32,805 bases of DNA from Clostridia bacterium (GTDB lineage Bacteria; Bacillota; Clostridia; UBA1381): positions 1 to 32,805 of the forward strand of contig JAOAAV010000026.1 in the NCBI GenBank assembly GCA_026418715.1. Reading direction: 5' to 3'. A program made the position numbers and the translations under genes. Shown here piece by piece: positions 1-7,511 of the stretch; within the stretch, counting starts at the first letter, position 1; each line of letters begins with the position of its first letter. The notes under the pieces are model-generated. The model was not told where the DNA came from and did not search any database. It saw only the letters and a program-made list of their open reading frames with translations.

Positions 1-310
1 GTAGCCTGCCTTGAGTGGGTATGGCGGATAAATGATTCACCCCATTTTGTATTGGCCAATACTAATTGGGGCATTGCATTTTGAAACCATATCTGCAAAA
101 GAGGATAAGAATAGGTGTGACTGTTAAGGAAAACTCCTAGACTGTTGCTTTGCAGATTTGTAAGGGATTGCAATACGGACTAAGTGGCAATCCGGTAATA
201 TGTACGGTGACGTATGTATAGCAGAATTTAAAGGGAAACCGCTTTTTTGGCGACAAATTAGTATTCTGTTGGGAAAGCCGACCGGACCTTAAGCCGTAAA
301 ATTTACCTTA
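1..310 (+). ncRNA. ole: OLE RNA, 3' portion (5' part lies outside the window)
   Basis: There is no open reading frame in the first 338 bases, but there is clear RNA-like structure. TCTGCAAA (92-99) pairs with TTTGCAGA (149-156). GGATTGC (165-171) pairs with GCAATCC (187-193). TACG-GTGA-CGTA (203-214) is a hairpin capped by a GNRA tetraloop. A GC-rich block near 274-297 precedes the next gene. OLE (ornate, large, extremophilic) RNA is a roughly 600-nt bacterial RNA typically encoded between isoprenoid genes, immediately upstream of the gene for its membrane partner OapA and near dxs. Here the downstream genes are an OapA-like membrane protein and dxs, which is that arrangement. The known RNA binds OapA at the membrane and helps cells tolerate short-chain alcohols, cold and other stresses in Bacillus halodurans. 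Assignment rests on synteny and visible pairing; the 3' end is approximate and a covariance-model search was not possible. Confidence 0.75.
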
Positions 311-338
311 CAAATTACCACTATTTTCTACATAGACA

Positions 339-1007
339 ATGATTTTTTACCATAAATTTTTAAGCCCCGAAAAAGCGAGGTTGTCTTTAACTTTGGATAA
401 ACCGAAAAAATCGAAAAACAAAAACAGCTTTAAGGTGTCTAAGCCTGCGAATAACATTACAGTAAGTCACAAATGGACCGTTATTGTCGTTATTCTCTCT
501 TTTGTGTTGTCCGTTGCCTTCAGCTCAGTGACCTCAACCATTATGGATGAGCTTGCTGTTGGCTGGGCATTTTTTGTGCTTTTTTCCATTATATTGGTAA
601 ATATTGTATTTGACATTGTCGGGACTGCCGTTGCAACCGCCGAAGAAACCCCTTTTCACTCTCTTGCCTCACGCAAAGTAAAGGGTGCTGCTCAAAGCGT
701 GAAAATCATTCGGCATGCACCTCAAATTGCAAATATGTGCAACGATGTAATCGGTGATATTGCAGGAATTATAAGCGGTGCATCCACAGCAATTATAGTC
801 ACTCAAATGGTTTCGATATTTAAAATCAATGGAGTTATGCTAAGTCTCGTTTTGACTGGTTTTGTGGGAGCTCTGACCATAGGCGGAAAAGCCTTTTCTA
901 AGGGAGTCGCTATGCAAAACTGTAATTATATTGTTTTTTTGTTGGGAAAATGCTTTTATTATATTCAAAAATTAAATCCCTTAAAAGGGAGCAAAAAAAG
1001 GAAGTAA
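339..1007 (+). CDS. oapA: OLE-associated membrane protein OapA
   Basis: A 222-residue, basic, multi-pass membrane protein. Hydrophobic segments lie at about residues 46-64, 73-95, 145-160, 165-183 and 195-210; the N-terminal 45 residues and the C-terminus are lysine-rich, as expected for an RNA-binding membrane protein. The central stretch (FDIVGTAVATAEETPFHSLA, residues 91-110) resembles the DUF21/CNNM-type membrane domain. Asp136 and Asp140 (DVIGD) form a DxxxD motif of the kind known to be important in OapA. Its position directly after the structured RNA and 4 bp before dxs matches known ole-oapA-dxs loci. The start is uncertain: ATG 339 has no Shine-Dalgarno sequence and follows an in-frame TAG, while a TTG at 393 has a weak GCGAGG 12 bases upstream. 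It could be described generically as a DUF21-like protein, but context favours OapA. Confidence 0.82.
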   Translation: MIFYHKFLSPEKARLSLTLDKPKKSKNKNSFKVSKPANNITVSHKWTVIVVILSFVLSVAFSSVTSTIMDELAVGWAFFVLFSIILVNIVFDIVGTAVATAEETPFHSLASRKVKGAAQSVKIIRHAPQIANMCNDVIGDIAGIISGASTAIIVTQMVSIFKINGVMLSLVLTGFVGALTIGGKAFSKGVAMQNCNYIVFLLGKCFYYIQKLNPLKGSKKRK

Positions 1008-1011
1008 ACCC

Positions 1012-2886
1012 ATGTACAATCTGCTGAGTAACATAAAAAATCCCGACGACATAAAGCACTGTTCTTTAGAGCAATTAAATGAACTATGCGATGAAATCAG
1101 ACGGTTTTTAATTTCAAGCGTATCAAAAACCGGCGGGCATCTGGCTTCAAATTTAGGTGTAGTGGAATTGACGGTGGCGCTTCATTTTTGCTTTGATTTG
1201 CCTAAAGATAAAATTGTTTGGGACGTGGGGCATCAATGCTATGTGCATAAGATTCTTACAAACCGTATGTCACGTTTTTCCACACTAAGGCAGAAGGACG
1301 GTTTGAGCGGATTCCCAAAAACAAGCGAAAGCGAGTATGACTGCTTTAATACAGGGCACAGTTCCACCTCCATTTCCGCAGCTTTAGGCATTGCAAGAGG
1401 CCGTGATTTGGCAGGGGATAACTATCATGTGCTTGCGGTGTTCGGCGACGGTGCTTTAACTGGCGGCATGATGTATGAAGCATTAAACGATGCGGGACGT
1501 TCAAAAAATAATTTGATAGCAATTTTAAATGATAATGCCATGTCAATATCTAAAAACGTAGGTGCAATTTCAAGATACCTGAAGGATTTGCGTTCTAAGC
1601 CAGGATATTTTAAATCAAAGCAAATTGTGGAATTTTGTCTTAATAAAATACCGTTTTTCGGAAGGCATTTTGCAAGCTTCATCAAGAAAATCAAGTGGGG
1701 CATCAAGCAGCTTATTCTCCCATCCACCATTTTTGACGATTTAGGCTTTGAATATCTTGGCCCCGTGGACGGTCACAATATAAAAGCGATGATTGCCGTA
1801 TTCGAGCGGGCAAAACGTATAGATGGGCCTGTTTTTGTGCATGTTCACACCAAAAAAGGAAAAGGCTACTCTCTTGCCGAGGATAATCCTCAAAAATTTC
1901 ATGGCATCTCGAAATTTAATATCAATTCCGGCACTGCTGTTTCTGAAAAGCACGAGGATGACTATTCTGAGGTGTTTGGGAATACGCTTGTGTCGCTTTC
2001 TGAGAAAAATGAAAAGATTGTAGCAATTACTCCTGCTATGCCTATTGGAACCGGATTGACTGGTTTTGCGGATAAATTCAAAAATAGATTTTTTGATGTG
2101 GGGATTGCCGAGCAGCATGCGGTTACATTTGCCGCAGGGCTCGCGGTTTCGGGTTTTATTCCTGTTGTTCCAATATATTCTTCTTTTTTGCAGCGGGCTT
2201 ATGATCAAATTTTACATGATGTTTGCCTTCAAAATCTGCACGTGGTGCTCCCCGTGGACAGAGCTGGAATTGTCGGCGCAGACGGAGAAACGCATCAGGG
2301 GCTTTATGATATAGCGTTTTTATCACATATGCCGAATATGTCAATTTTGTCACCCTCGGATTTTAACGAGCTTGCGCAGATGTTAGATTATGCCGTAAAC
2401 GTACATAAAGCTCCCATTGCCATTCGCTATCCCAGAGGAAACACGCAGGCAGACGGTATAAAAGCTCCTTTTGAGTTTGGAAAAAGCATAACGGTGAGAG
2501 AAGGTGGGGATTTGACAATTATCACGGCAGGCAGAATGGTCAAAACCGCACAGGAAGTTTCTGAAATTCTTCTTTTGCGCGGAATCGGCACGCAAGTAAT
2601 TTCCCTGCGGACTATAAAGCCGCTTGATGAGGCGGCGATTATCGAATCGGCGAAAAAAACAAGGCATATGCTGACACTCGAAGACGGAACCATAATAGGC
2701 GGAATCGGCAGCATGGTTTCATCTGTTCTGGAAAATAACAATATTCATATTTCTTTCCATAGCCTTGCTTTCCCAGATGAACCAATCCCACACGGTACGA
2801 TTGCCCAGCTTGATAAGCAGTACGGATTGGATGCCGAATCCATTGCGAAGTTTGCCATGAAATTTTTAAATAACGGAGATGAATAG
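1012..2886 (+). CDS. dxs: 1-deoxy-D-xylulose-5-phosphate synthase
   Basis: A thiamine-diphosphate enzyme that condenses pyruvate and glyceraldehyde 3-phosphate, the first step of the MEP isoprenoid pathway. The 624 residues are the usual family length. The N-terminal domain has DVGHQCYVHKI and GHSSTSISAALGIA, and the ThDP-binding segment starts with GDGALTGGMMYEALNDAG and ends at NDN near residue 175. The middle transketolase-like domain has DVGIAEQHAVTFAAGLA with the catalytic Glu, followed by PVDRAGIVGADGETHQG; the C-terminal transketolase domain follows. Start ATG 1012 has AAAGGAAG 8 bases upstream, overlapping the end of oapA, so the two are probably co-transcribed. The downstream tlyA overlaps or abuts the stop. 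ispE, a later enzyme of the same pathway, is two genes downstream. Confidence 0.97.
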   Translation: MYNLLSNIKNPDDIKHCSLEQLNELCDEIRRFLISSVSKTGGHLASNLGVVELTVALHFCFDLPKDKIVWDVGHQCYVHKILTNRMSRFSTLRQKDGLSGFPKTSESEYDCFNTGHSSTSISAALGIARGRDLAGDNYHVLAVFGDGALTGGMMYEALNDAGRSKNNLIAILNDNAMSISKNVGAISRYLKDLRSKPGYFKSKQIVEFCLNKIPFFGRHFASFIKKIKWGIKQLILPSTIFDDLGFEYLGPVDGHNIKAMIAVFERAKRIDGPVFVHVHTKKGKGYSLAEDNPQKFHGISKFNINSGTAVSEKHEDDYSEVFGNTLVSLSEKNEKIVAITPAMPIGTGLTGFADKFKNRFFDVGIAEQHAVTFAAGLAVSGFIPVVPIYSSFLQRAYDQILHDVCLQNLHVVLPVDRAGIVGADGETHQGLYDIAFLSHMPNMSILSPSDFNELAQMLDYAVNVHKAPIAIRYPRGNTQADGIKAPFEFGKSITVREGGDLTIITAGRMVKTAQEVSEILLLRGIGTQVISLRTIKPLDEAAIIESAKKTRHMLTLEDGTIIGGIGSMVSSVLENNNIHISFHSLAFPDEPIPHGTIAQLDKQYGLDAESIAKFAMKFLNNGDE

Positions 2887-2887
2887 T

Positions 2888-3694
2888 GTGGCCGATAAAG
2901 TACGACTTGATGTATTTTTAACCGAAAAAAAGCTTGCCTCAAGCCGTGAACGTGCAAAAGCGCTAATTATGGCAGGACAGATTTTTATAGATAATCAAAA
3001 ATGTGACAAAGCAGGTCTTTTGGTGGACCCTGAAAATACAGCAGTTGAAATACGTGGAAATACTTTAAAATATGTCAGCCGTGGGGGATTAAAGCTTGAA
3101 AAAGCAATTTCGGCGTTTTCCATTTCATTGGAAGGAAAAGTTGCAATGGATATAGGCGCATCTACGGGAGGATTTACAGATTGTATGCTTCAAAACGGTG
3201 CACGCAAAGTATTTGCGGTTGATGTGGGGTATGGTCAGCTTGCGTGGTCGCTTCGCAATGACGAACGTGTTGTAAATATGGAACGCACGAATATCCGCTA
3301 TGTTACACCGGAAGATATCAGAGAGCAGGTTGACTTTATATCCATAGACGTATCTTTTATCTCACTTCAATTGGTTCTTCCGGTCGCAAAATCTTTATTG
3401 TGCGAGGATGGTGAAATAGTGGCTCTTATTAAGCCGCAATTTGAAGCCGGGCGGGAGCAGGTCGGCAAAAAAGGCGTTGTCAAGGACAGAAATGTGCATT
3501 TTGGAGTCATAAAAAAAGTGTTGGCATTTGCGGAAGGCATTTCGTTGTATCCGTCGGGTCTATCATTTTCACCTATCAGGGGACCAGAGGGAAATATAGA
3601 ATATTTGGCATATTTTAAAAAGATTCCTTGTGCGTCGCCAGTTACCGATACCCAGATAGATGAAATTGTGAATGCTTCGCATATTGAAATATAA
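2888..3694 (+). CDS. tlyA: TlyA-family rRNA (cytidine-2'-O)-methyltransferase
   Basis: A 268-residue cytoplasmic protein with an N-terminal S4 RNA-binding domain (VRLDVFLTEKKLASSRERAK, about residues 5-65) and a C-terminal FtsJ-like SAM-dependent methyltransferase domain. SAM site DIGASTGGFTDCMLQNGA and the downstream DVSFISL and ALIKPQFEAGR motifs are typical of TlyA, which 2'-O-methylates rRNA and has historically been called a hemolysin. An upstream ATG at 2879 overlaps the dxs stop but has GGAG directly against it; GTG 2888 has CGGAG at a proper 9-base spacing and is preferred. The tlyA gene next to dxs is a common clostridial arrangement, normally followed by nadK, argR and recN; here ispE follows instead. 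Confidence 0.93.
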   Translation: MADKVRLDVFLTEKKLASSRERAKALIMAGQIFIDNQKCDKAGLLVDPENTAVEIRGNTLKYVSRGGLKLEKAISAFSISLEGKVAMDIGASTGGFTDCMLQNGARKVFAVDVGYGQLAWSLRNDERVVNMERTNIRYVTPEDIREQVDFISIDVSFISLQLVLPVAKSLLCEDGEIVALIKPQFEAGREQVGKKGVVKDRNVHFGVIKKVLAFAEGISLYPSGLSFSPIRGPEGNIEYLAYFKKIPCASPVTDTQIDEIVNASHIEI

Positions 3695-3712
3695 AACTAA
3701 GGCAGTGATTTT

Positions 3713-4597
3713 ATGTCCATAACCGATGAAATAGTAATTACGGAAAACAGAGCGATTGCAAAATCATTCGCAAAAATAAACCTGACGCTTGACGTTTTGG
3801 GAAAAAGAGAAAACGGATATCACGACGTAAAAATGATTATGCAGACGGTAACTCTTTTTGACTTAGTTATTGTAGATAAAACAGACTGTGATATTTGCGT
3901 TTCCACAAATCTTAAGTATTTGCCCGTAAATGATAAAAACATTGCTTACAAAGCGGCCCTTGCTTTTTTTAAACATACAAAAATCGACGGCGGCGTAAAA
4001 ATACGCATACAAAAAAACATTCCCGTATCTGCAGGACTTGCAGGCGGCAGTGGGAACGCCGCAGCGGTTTTGTGTGCTATGAATCTATTATTTGATGCAC
4101 ATCTTTCTCAAGAAGAACTAATAAAAATCGGACTGACACTTGGTGCAGACGTTCCGTACTGCATCATGGGCGGTACGCAGCTTTCAGAAGGCATAGGAGA
4201 AATTCTGACGCCTCTTTCACCCGTTCCCAAGTTGTATGTTCTTTTGGTAAAGCCTCCAATAAGCGTATCTACGGCGTTGGTCTATAAAGAAATTGATAAC
4301 GCTCCGATTGCATTTCATCCAAATACGGACAGGATGATTTCTGCGCTTGACAAGGGAGATATTAAGACTATTGCGTCGGGTCTTTGCAACGTAATGGAGG
4401 CTGTAACGCAAACTTTGCATCCCGTTATAGCTGAAATTAAGAGAAAAATGCTTTTAGACGGTGCGTTAGGTGCCGTTATGAGCGGAAGCGGTCCGACCGT
4501 TTTCGGTTTGTTTGATGATTTTAGCTTGGTAAAATCCTGCGCCGACAGTTTTTCACTTAGGTACAAGGAAGTATTCATAACAAGGACAAAAAATTAG
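3713..4597 (+). CDS. ispE: 4-diphosphocytidyl-2-C-methyl-D-erythritol kinase
   Basis: A GHMP-superfamily kinase of 294 residues that phosphorylates 4-diphosphocytidyl-2-C-methylerythritol in the MEP pathway. The N-terminal FAKINLTLDVLGKRENGYHD is the family signature, the ATP-binding glycine-rich loop is PVSAGLAGGSGNAAAVL (about residues 104-120), and GADVPYCIMGG and the late GAVMSGSGPTVFGLF motif complete the fold. The protein has about 19 residues before the conserved AKINL block, slightly longer than usual; ATG 3713 is preceded by AAGGCAGTG and is accepted. It lies 18 bp after tlyA and is the last gene before a strong terminator, so oapA-dxs-tlyA-ispE probably form one transcript with the OLE RNA. 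Confidence 0.96.
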   Translation: MSITDEIVITENRAIAKSFAKINLTLDVLGKRENGYHDVKMIMQTVTLFDLVIVDKTDCDICVSTNLKYLPVNDKNIAYKAALAFFKHTKIDGGVKIRIQKNIPVSAGLAGGSGNAAAVLCAMNLLFDAHLSQEELIKIGLTLGADVPYCIMGGTQLSEGIGEILTPLSPVPKLYVLLVKPPISVSTALVYKEIDNAPIAFHPNTDRMISALDKGDIKTIASGLCNVMEAVTQTLHPVIAEIKRKMLLDGALGAVMSGSGPTVFGLFDDFSLVKSCADSFSLRYKEVFITRTKN

Positions 4598-4640
4598 AAA
4601 ATCTCTGCTTTAATAAGTTCTTTTGCATAGAAAATCCCGC

Positions 4641-4684
4641 AAACCTGTTTTTATGCGACAGCGTATAAAAACGGGTTTTTTATA
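4641..4684 (+). terminator. Intrinsic terminator after ispE
   Basis: AAACCTGTTTTTAT (4641-4654) pairs with ATAAAAACGGGTTT (4665-4678), 14 bp with one G-U pair, loop of 10 and a following run of T. It ends the oapA-dxs-tlyA-ispE transcript. Confidence 0.88.
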
Positions 4685-4700
4685 TGGTCTTTGATATGTT

Positions 4701-4762
4701 TTCCGCAACAGACTATATCTTTCGAGTATAGAAAACTGACAAAAGTTGCGGAAGATTTTTTT
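4701..4762 (+). terminator. Second terminator-like nested hairpin
   Basis: TTCCGCAAC (4701-4709) pairs perfectly with GTTGCGGAA (4745-4753), an inner CTATA/TATAG hairpin (4713-4731) sits inside, and GATTTTTTT follows. It lies between the first terminator and the next promoter, so it is either a back-up terminator or the 3' end of a small RNA. Confidence 0.55.
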
Positions 4763-4765
4763 GCA

Positions 4766-4782
4766 ATCAGTTTACAACTGAT
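4766..4782. promoter_or_regulatory. Palindromic operator candidate over the -35 box
   Basis: ATCAGTT-TAC-AACTGAT is a perfect 7-bp inverted repeat with a 3-base centre, exactly covering the -35 hexamer. This is the expected placement for a repressor operator; no regulator gene is visible nearby. Confidence 0.5.
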
Positions 4783-4798
4783 TTTTTAATGCTATAAT
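4771..4798 (+). promoter_or_regulatory. Sigma-A-type promoter for the beta-propeller gene
   Basis: TTTACA (4771-4776), 16-base spacer, TATAAT (4793-4798). The start codon is 30 bases downstream, leaving a short leader with an AAAGGAG site. Confidence 0.75.
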
Positions 4799-4828
4799 GT
4801 TATTTGAAAGCAAAAAGGAGTGATTTTT

Positions 4829-5923
4829 ATGTACTCGCTAATTCCCATATCAGACGGAGAATATTCAACACTTTTGGGCATGAACGGAGGCCAGCCCGAA
4901 AGTCCTGACGGGAAACATATCGTATATGCAAGGAAGAAAGAAATTGATAATCCTGAAAAACAGCTTACGGAAATTTGGATTTGCGATCGTGACAATCTTT
5001 CCAATCATAAAAAAGTATTTGAAATAGACTGTGGAAATCATAACGGTCCGTCTGCAACTTTTTTGGACAATTCACATATTGTATTTCGAGGCAGTATCAA
5101 GGATATGAGTGTTTTTCATATTCTAAATGTAGACACAGGCAAAATTGTATGTGGACCTATCGCGGCAAAAGAAAGCCATTGTGCGGAAAATGGAAAATAC
5201 CCGTTTAGCATATCCGAAAATTTTCTCGACAAAAATCCCGACTATCCCATGCTAAATTCCTGCGGTATTTACACTCTTGATTTTAAGACAGGTTCTATTG
5301 AGAAAATTGTCGATGCACAAGAGATCATTGATATGGTCAAAAGTGCTGGCTATACGCCGAACGAATGGACAACCAGCATGAGCCATGTGCAGCTGAATCC
5401 TTCTGCAACCAGCGTTATGATGCGTCTTAGTGTTAATGAATGTAAAATTTTCGGTGCCTTGGGAGCTATTGACCTTGCCACCCGCAAAACACATTTTATT
5501 CCCGACAAGCCGGTACATCAGCTTTGGTATGACGATAATTCCTATATGGCAACTTATCAGCGACATAACGGAAAAGAAATTGAAATGGCATCAAGCAGAA
5601 TTAAGCGATATTCAAAGGATGGCGAGGTTATTGAGGTTTTAGGCGGCATAGGCAATCATATCGACGGTTCGTCAGACAGAAAATGGTTCGTGGGAGATAG
5701 TGCATATCCGGGCAATCCGCTTAACATTTTCCTTTACCAAAAGGGAGAAATTGAGCCTGCAGCCGTTTTGGACACTCACAATTTTCAATATGCCGTATGG
5801 AAATTGCAGGTGCATCCAAACCCCACGTTCTCAAGGGACGGAAAGAGGATATATTTTAATCGTCCAATAAGCGAAAATAAAACACAGGCCGTTTATGTGG
5901 ATATTTCAGATATTGTAAAATGA
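4829..5923 (+). CDS. Cytoplasmic beta-propeller protein, oligogalacturonide lyase-like (PL22/TolB-type)
   Basis: 364 residues with repeated beta-propeller signatures: SPDGKHIVYAR near the N-terminus, repeated segments, and TFSRDGKRIYFNRP near the C-terminus. The blocks SHVQLNPSATSVMM and WKLQVHPNPTFS resemble the HVQ and HPHPSFS regions that carry metal ligands in oligogalacturonide lyases, but the second histidine of the usual HPHP is an asparagine here (HPNP), so catalysis is uncertain. There is no signal peptide or membrane segment, so it should act in the cytoplasm on an imported ligand if it is an enzyme. ATG 4829 has AAAGGAG 8 bases upstream and is preferred over GTG 4820. The gene stands alone with its own promoter and operator candidate and has no sugar transporter next to it. 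Function is inferred from fold-level similarity only. Confidence 0.6.
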   Translation: MYSLIPISDGEYSTLLGMNGGQPESPDGKHIVYARKKEIDNPEKQLTEIWICDRDNLSNHKKVFEIDCGNHNGPSATFLDNSHIVFRGSIKDMSVFHILNVDTGKIVCGPIAAKESHCAENGKYPFSISENFLDKNPDYPMLNSCGIYTLDFKTGSIEKIVDAQEIIDMVKSAGYTPNEWTTSMSHVQLNPSATSVMMRLSVNECKIFGALGAIDLATRKTHFIPDKPVHQLWYDDNSYMATYQRHNGKEIEMASSRIKRYSKDGEVIEVLGGIGNHIDGSSDRKWFVGDSAYPGNPLNIFLYQKGEIEPAAVLDTHNFQYAVWKLQVHPNPTFSRDGKRIYFNRPISENKTQAVYVDISDIVK

Positions 5924-5958
5924 CCTAAAATGGCGTTTTCGTGGAGAAAATATTTTAG

Positions 5959-5987
5959 TTGAAATCCGCATCAAATGAGAGTATACT
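5959..5987 (+). promoter_or_regulatory. Promoter for the DUF5685 cluster
   Basis: TTGAAA (5959-5964), 17-base spacer, TATACT (5982-5987), 41 bases before the start of the DUF5685 gene. Confidence 0.65.
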
Positions 5988-6028
5988 TATGTTGTGTGCT
6001 GCCATTTGCAGTACGATAAAGGTGATAT

Positions 6029-6919
6029 ATGTTTGGATATGTAAATATTTGCGAAAGTGAACTTAAGGTAGGCGAATACAGACGGTTTCGCGCTTATTAT
6101 TGTGGGCTTTGCAAGGCCATAGGAAAAAGAGCCTCTCAGCTTGCAAGATGCGGCTTAAGCTATGACATGACGTTTCTTGCGCTTGTGCTGTCAGCTGTAA
6201 ACGATGAAAATACAGTGTTTGACAGAGAAACTTGCTTTGTGCATCCAATTCAAAAAAGGCTGACGGCAAAACCAGACGAAGTGCTCGATTATGTGGCATA
6301 TATGAGCGTACTTTTGGTTTATTTGAAATTTGCGGATGATTGGCATGATGAGCGCAGCATAAAAGCGCTTTTGGGGATGGGGGCATACTTTCGGGCAAAG
6401 GAAAAGGCAAAGCGTATTTATACAGAGGAGTATAATGAAATAAAAAAGCTTTTAGCCAATCTCAGCATGCTCGAGCGCAAAAAAAGCGACGATATAGATG
6501 CTGCGGCGGATTGTTTTGCAAAGATTTTAAAGATTCTTGCCGTTCCAAAATTCATCAAGGATTCCAATACTCGCCGCATACTCGCATGGCTTGGCTATAA
6601 CACAGGCAGATGGATTTATATTATTGATGCCGTCAATGATATAGAAAAGGATATAAAGAAGAGAAATTACAATCCAATTCTGATGAAATATCCTGTCGGA
6701 AATTATACGCTATCGGAATACAAAAAGCTTGTGGCGGAAAAATTAGAGATTACACTCACCTTTACCCTCGATAATATAGCTTCAAGCTATGAGCTTTTGC
6801 ACATTTACAGAAATGATGAAATACTAAGGAATATAATTTATCTGGGACTGAAAATGAAGCAGGATTTTATACTTGGGAATTCTAATGCTTTTGAGGAGGC
6901 GGCAAATGAATCCATATGA
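6029..6919 (+). CDS. DUF5685-family protein
   Basis: A 296-residue protein recognised from its N-terminal MFGYVNICESELKVGEYRRF block, which is characteristic of the uncharacterised DUF5685 family of Clostridia. Cysteines 8, 25, 28 and 41 (YCGLC pair at 25-28) suggest a metal site, and another Cys follows in ETCFVHPIQK. The rest is predicted helical; the segment around DAVNDIEKDIKKRNYNP is the kind of Asp-rich helix seen in all-alpha prenyl-synthase-like folds, but this is only a resemblance. There is no signal peptide. ATG 6029 follows AAAGGTG. The J-domain gene starts within its last 14 bases, so the two are translationally coupled. The function is unknown. Confidence 0.8.
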   Translation: MFGYVNICESELKVGEYRRFRAYYCGLCKAIGKRASQLARCGLSYDMTFLALVLSAVNDENTVFDRETCFVHPIQKRLTAKPDEVLDYVAYMSVLLVYLKFADDWHDERSIKALLGMGAYFRAKEKAKRIYTEEYNEIKKLLANLSMLERKKSDDIDAAADCFAKILKILAVPKFIKDSNTRRILAWLGYNTGRWIYIIDAVNDIEKDIKKRNYNPILMKYPVGNYTLSEYKKLVAEKLEITLTFTLDNIASSYELLHIYRNDEILRNIIYLGLKMKQDFILGNSNAFEEAANESI

Positions 6920-7499
6920 GGTTTTGGGCGTACCTGAAGGTGCGGATGAGGAAACAATTAAAAGGGCATATAGGGAACTGGTAAAAAAATACCATCCCGA
7001 TAAATATGCCAACAATCCGCTTGCCGATTTGGCAAGCGAAAAGCTTAAAGAGATTAATAAAGCATATGATATGCTTATGAATAAAACAGGCGGCTCTGAA
7101 TATTCGCAAAAAAATACCCATTATACTGGCGGCGGATATAGAGGAGGGGAAGATTCCTATCAGTCGGCAAGAGTGCTTATCATGCAAAACAGATTGGATG
7201 ACGCAGAAATTATGCTTGGCAGTTTGCCGAAAAATGCACAATGGCATTATCTTATGGGACTTATATACATTAAGCGCGGATGGTATGACAAAGGTCGGGA
7301 TTTTATTCAAACCGCCGTAAATATGGAACCATCCAATTTGGAATATCGTGCCACTTTAAACAGCTTTGCCGCCCGTGCGGGAGGATATAGAAATGTTGGC
7401 CCCATAGGAGGCATGAGTACCTGCGACTGCTGCACGTCGTTGCTGTGTGCGGACTGTTGCTGTGAATGTATGGGTGGAGATTTGATATCCTGCTGTTAG
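6906..7499 (+). CDS. J-domain protein with cysteine-rich C-terminal tail
   Basis: 197 residues. Residues 1-65 are a DnaJ domain (NPYEVLGVPEGADEETIKRAY, HPD at 30-32), which should stimulate an Hsp70 ATPase. A glycine-rich linker follows, then a TPR-like helical part (ARVLIMQNRLDDAEIMLGSL and HYLMGLIYIKRGWYDKGRDF). The last 28 residues (170-197) hold ten cysteines in CDCC, LC, DCCCEC and SCC groups, ending the protein. This tail is unlike the zinc fingers of DnaJ and has no CxxCxGxG repeats. The start at 6906 is chosen because GAGGAGG lies just upstream and the J domain begins at once; the ATG at 6873 would add a poor leader inside the preceding gene. Clients are unknown; a metal-binding or redox tail is an inference. 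Confidence 0.88.
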   Translation: MNPYEVLGVPEGADEETIKRAYRELVKKYHPDKYANNPLADLASEKLKEINKAYDMLMNKTGGSEYSQKNTHYTGGGYRGGEDSYQSARVLIMQNRLDDAEIMLGSLPKNAQWHYLMGLIYIKRGWYDKGRDFIQTAVNMEPSNLEYRATLNSFAARAGGYRNVGPIGGMSTCDCCTSLLCADCCCECMGGDLISCC

Positions 7500-7511
7500 G
7501 AGTTGATAGGT

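Noticed and set aside
1-338. RNase P RNA, tmRNA or 6S RNA at the left edge
   Set aside because: The conserved RNase P and tmRNA end sequences are missing, and the gene order points to OLE RNA instead.
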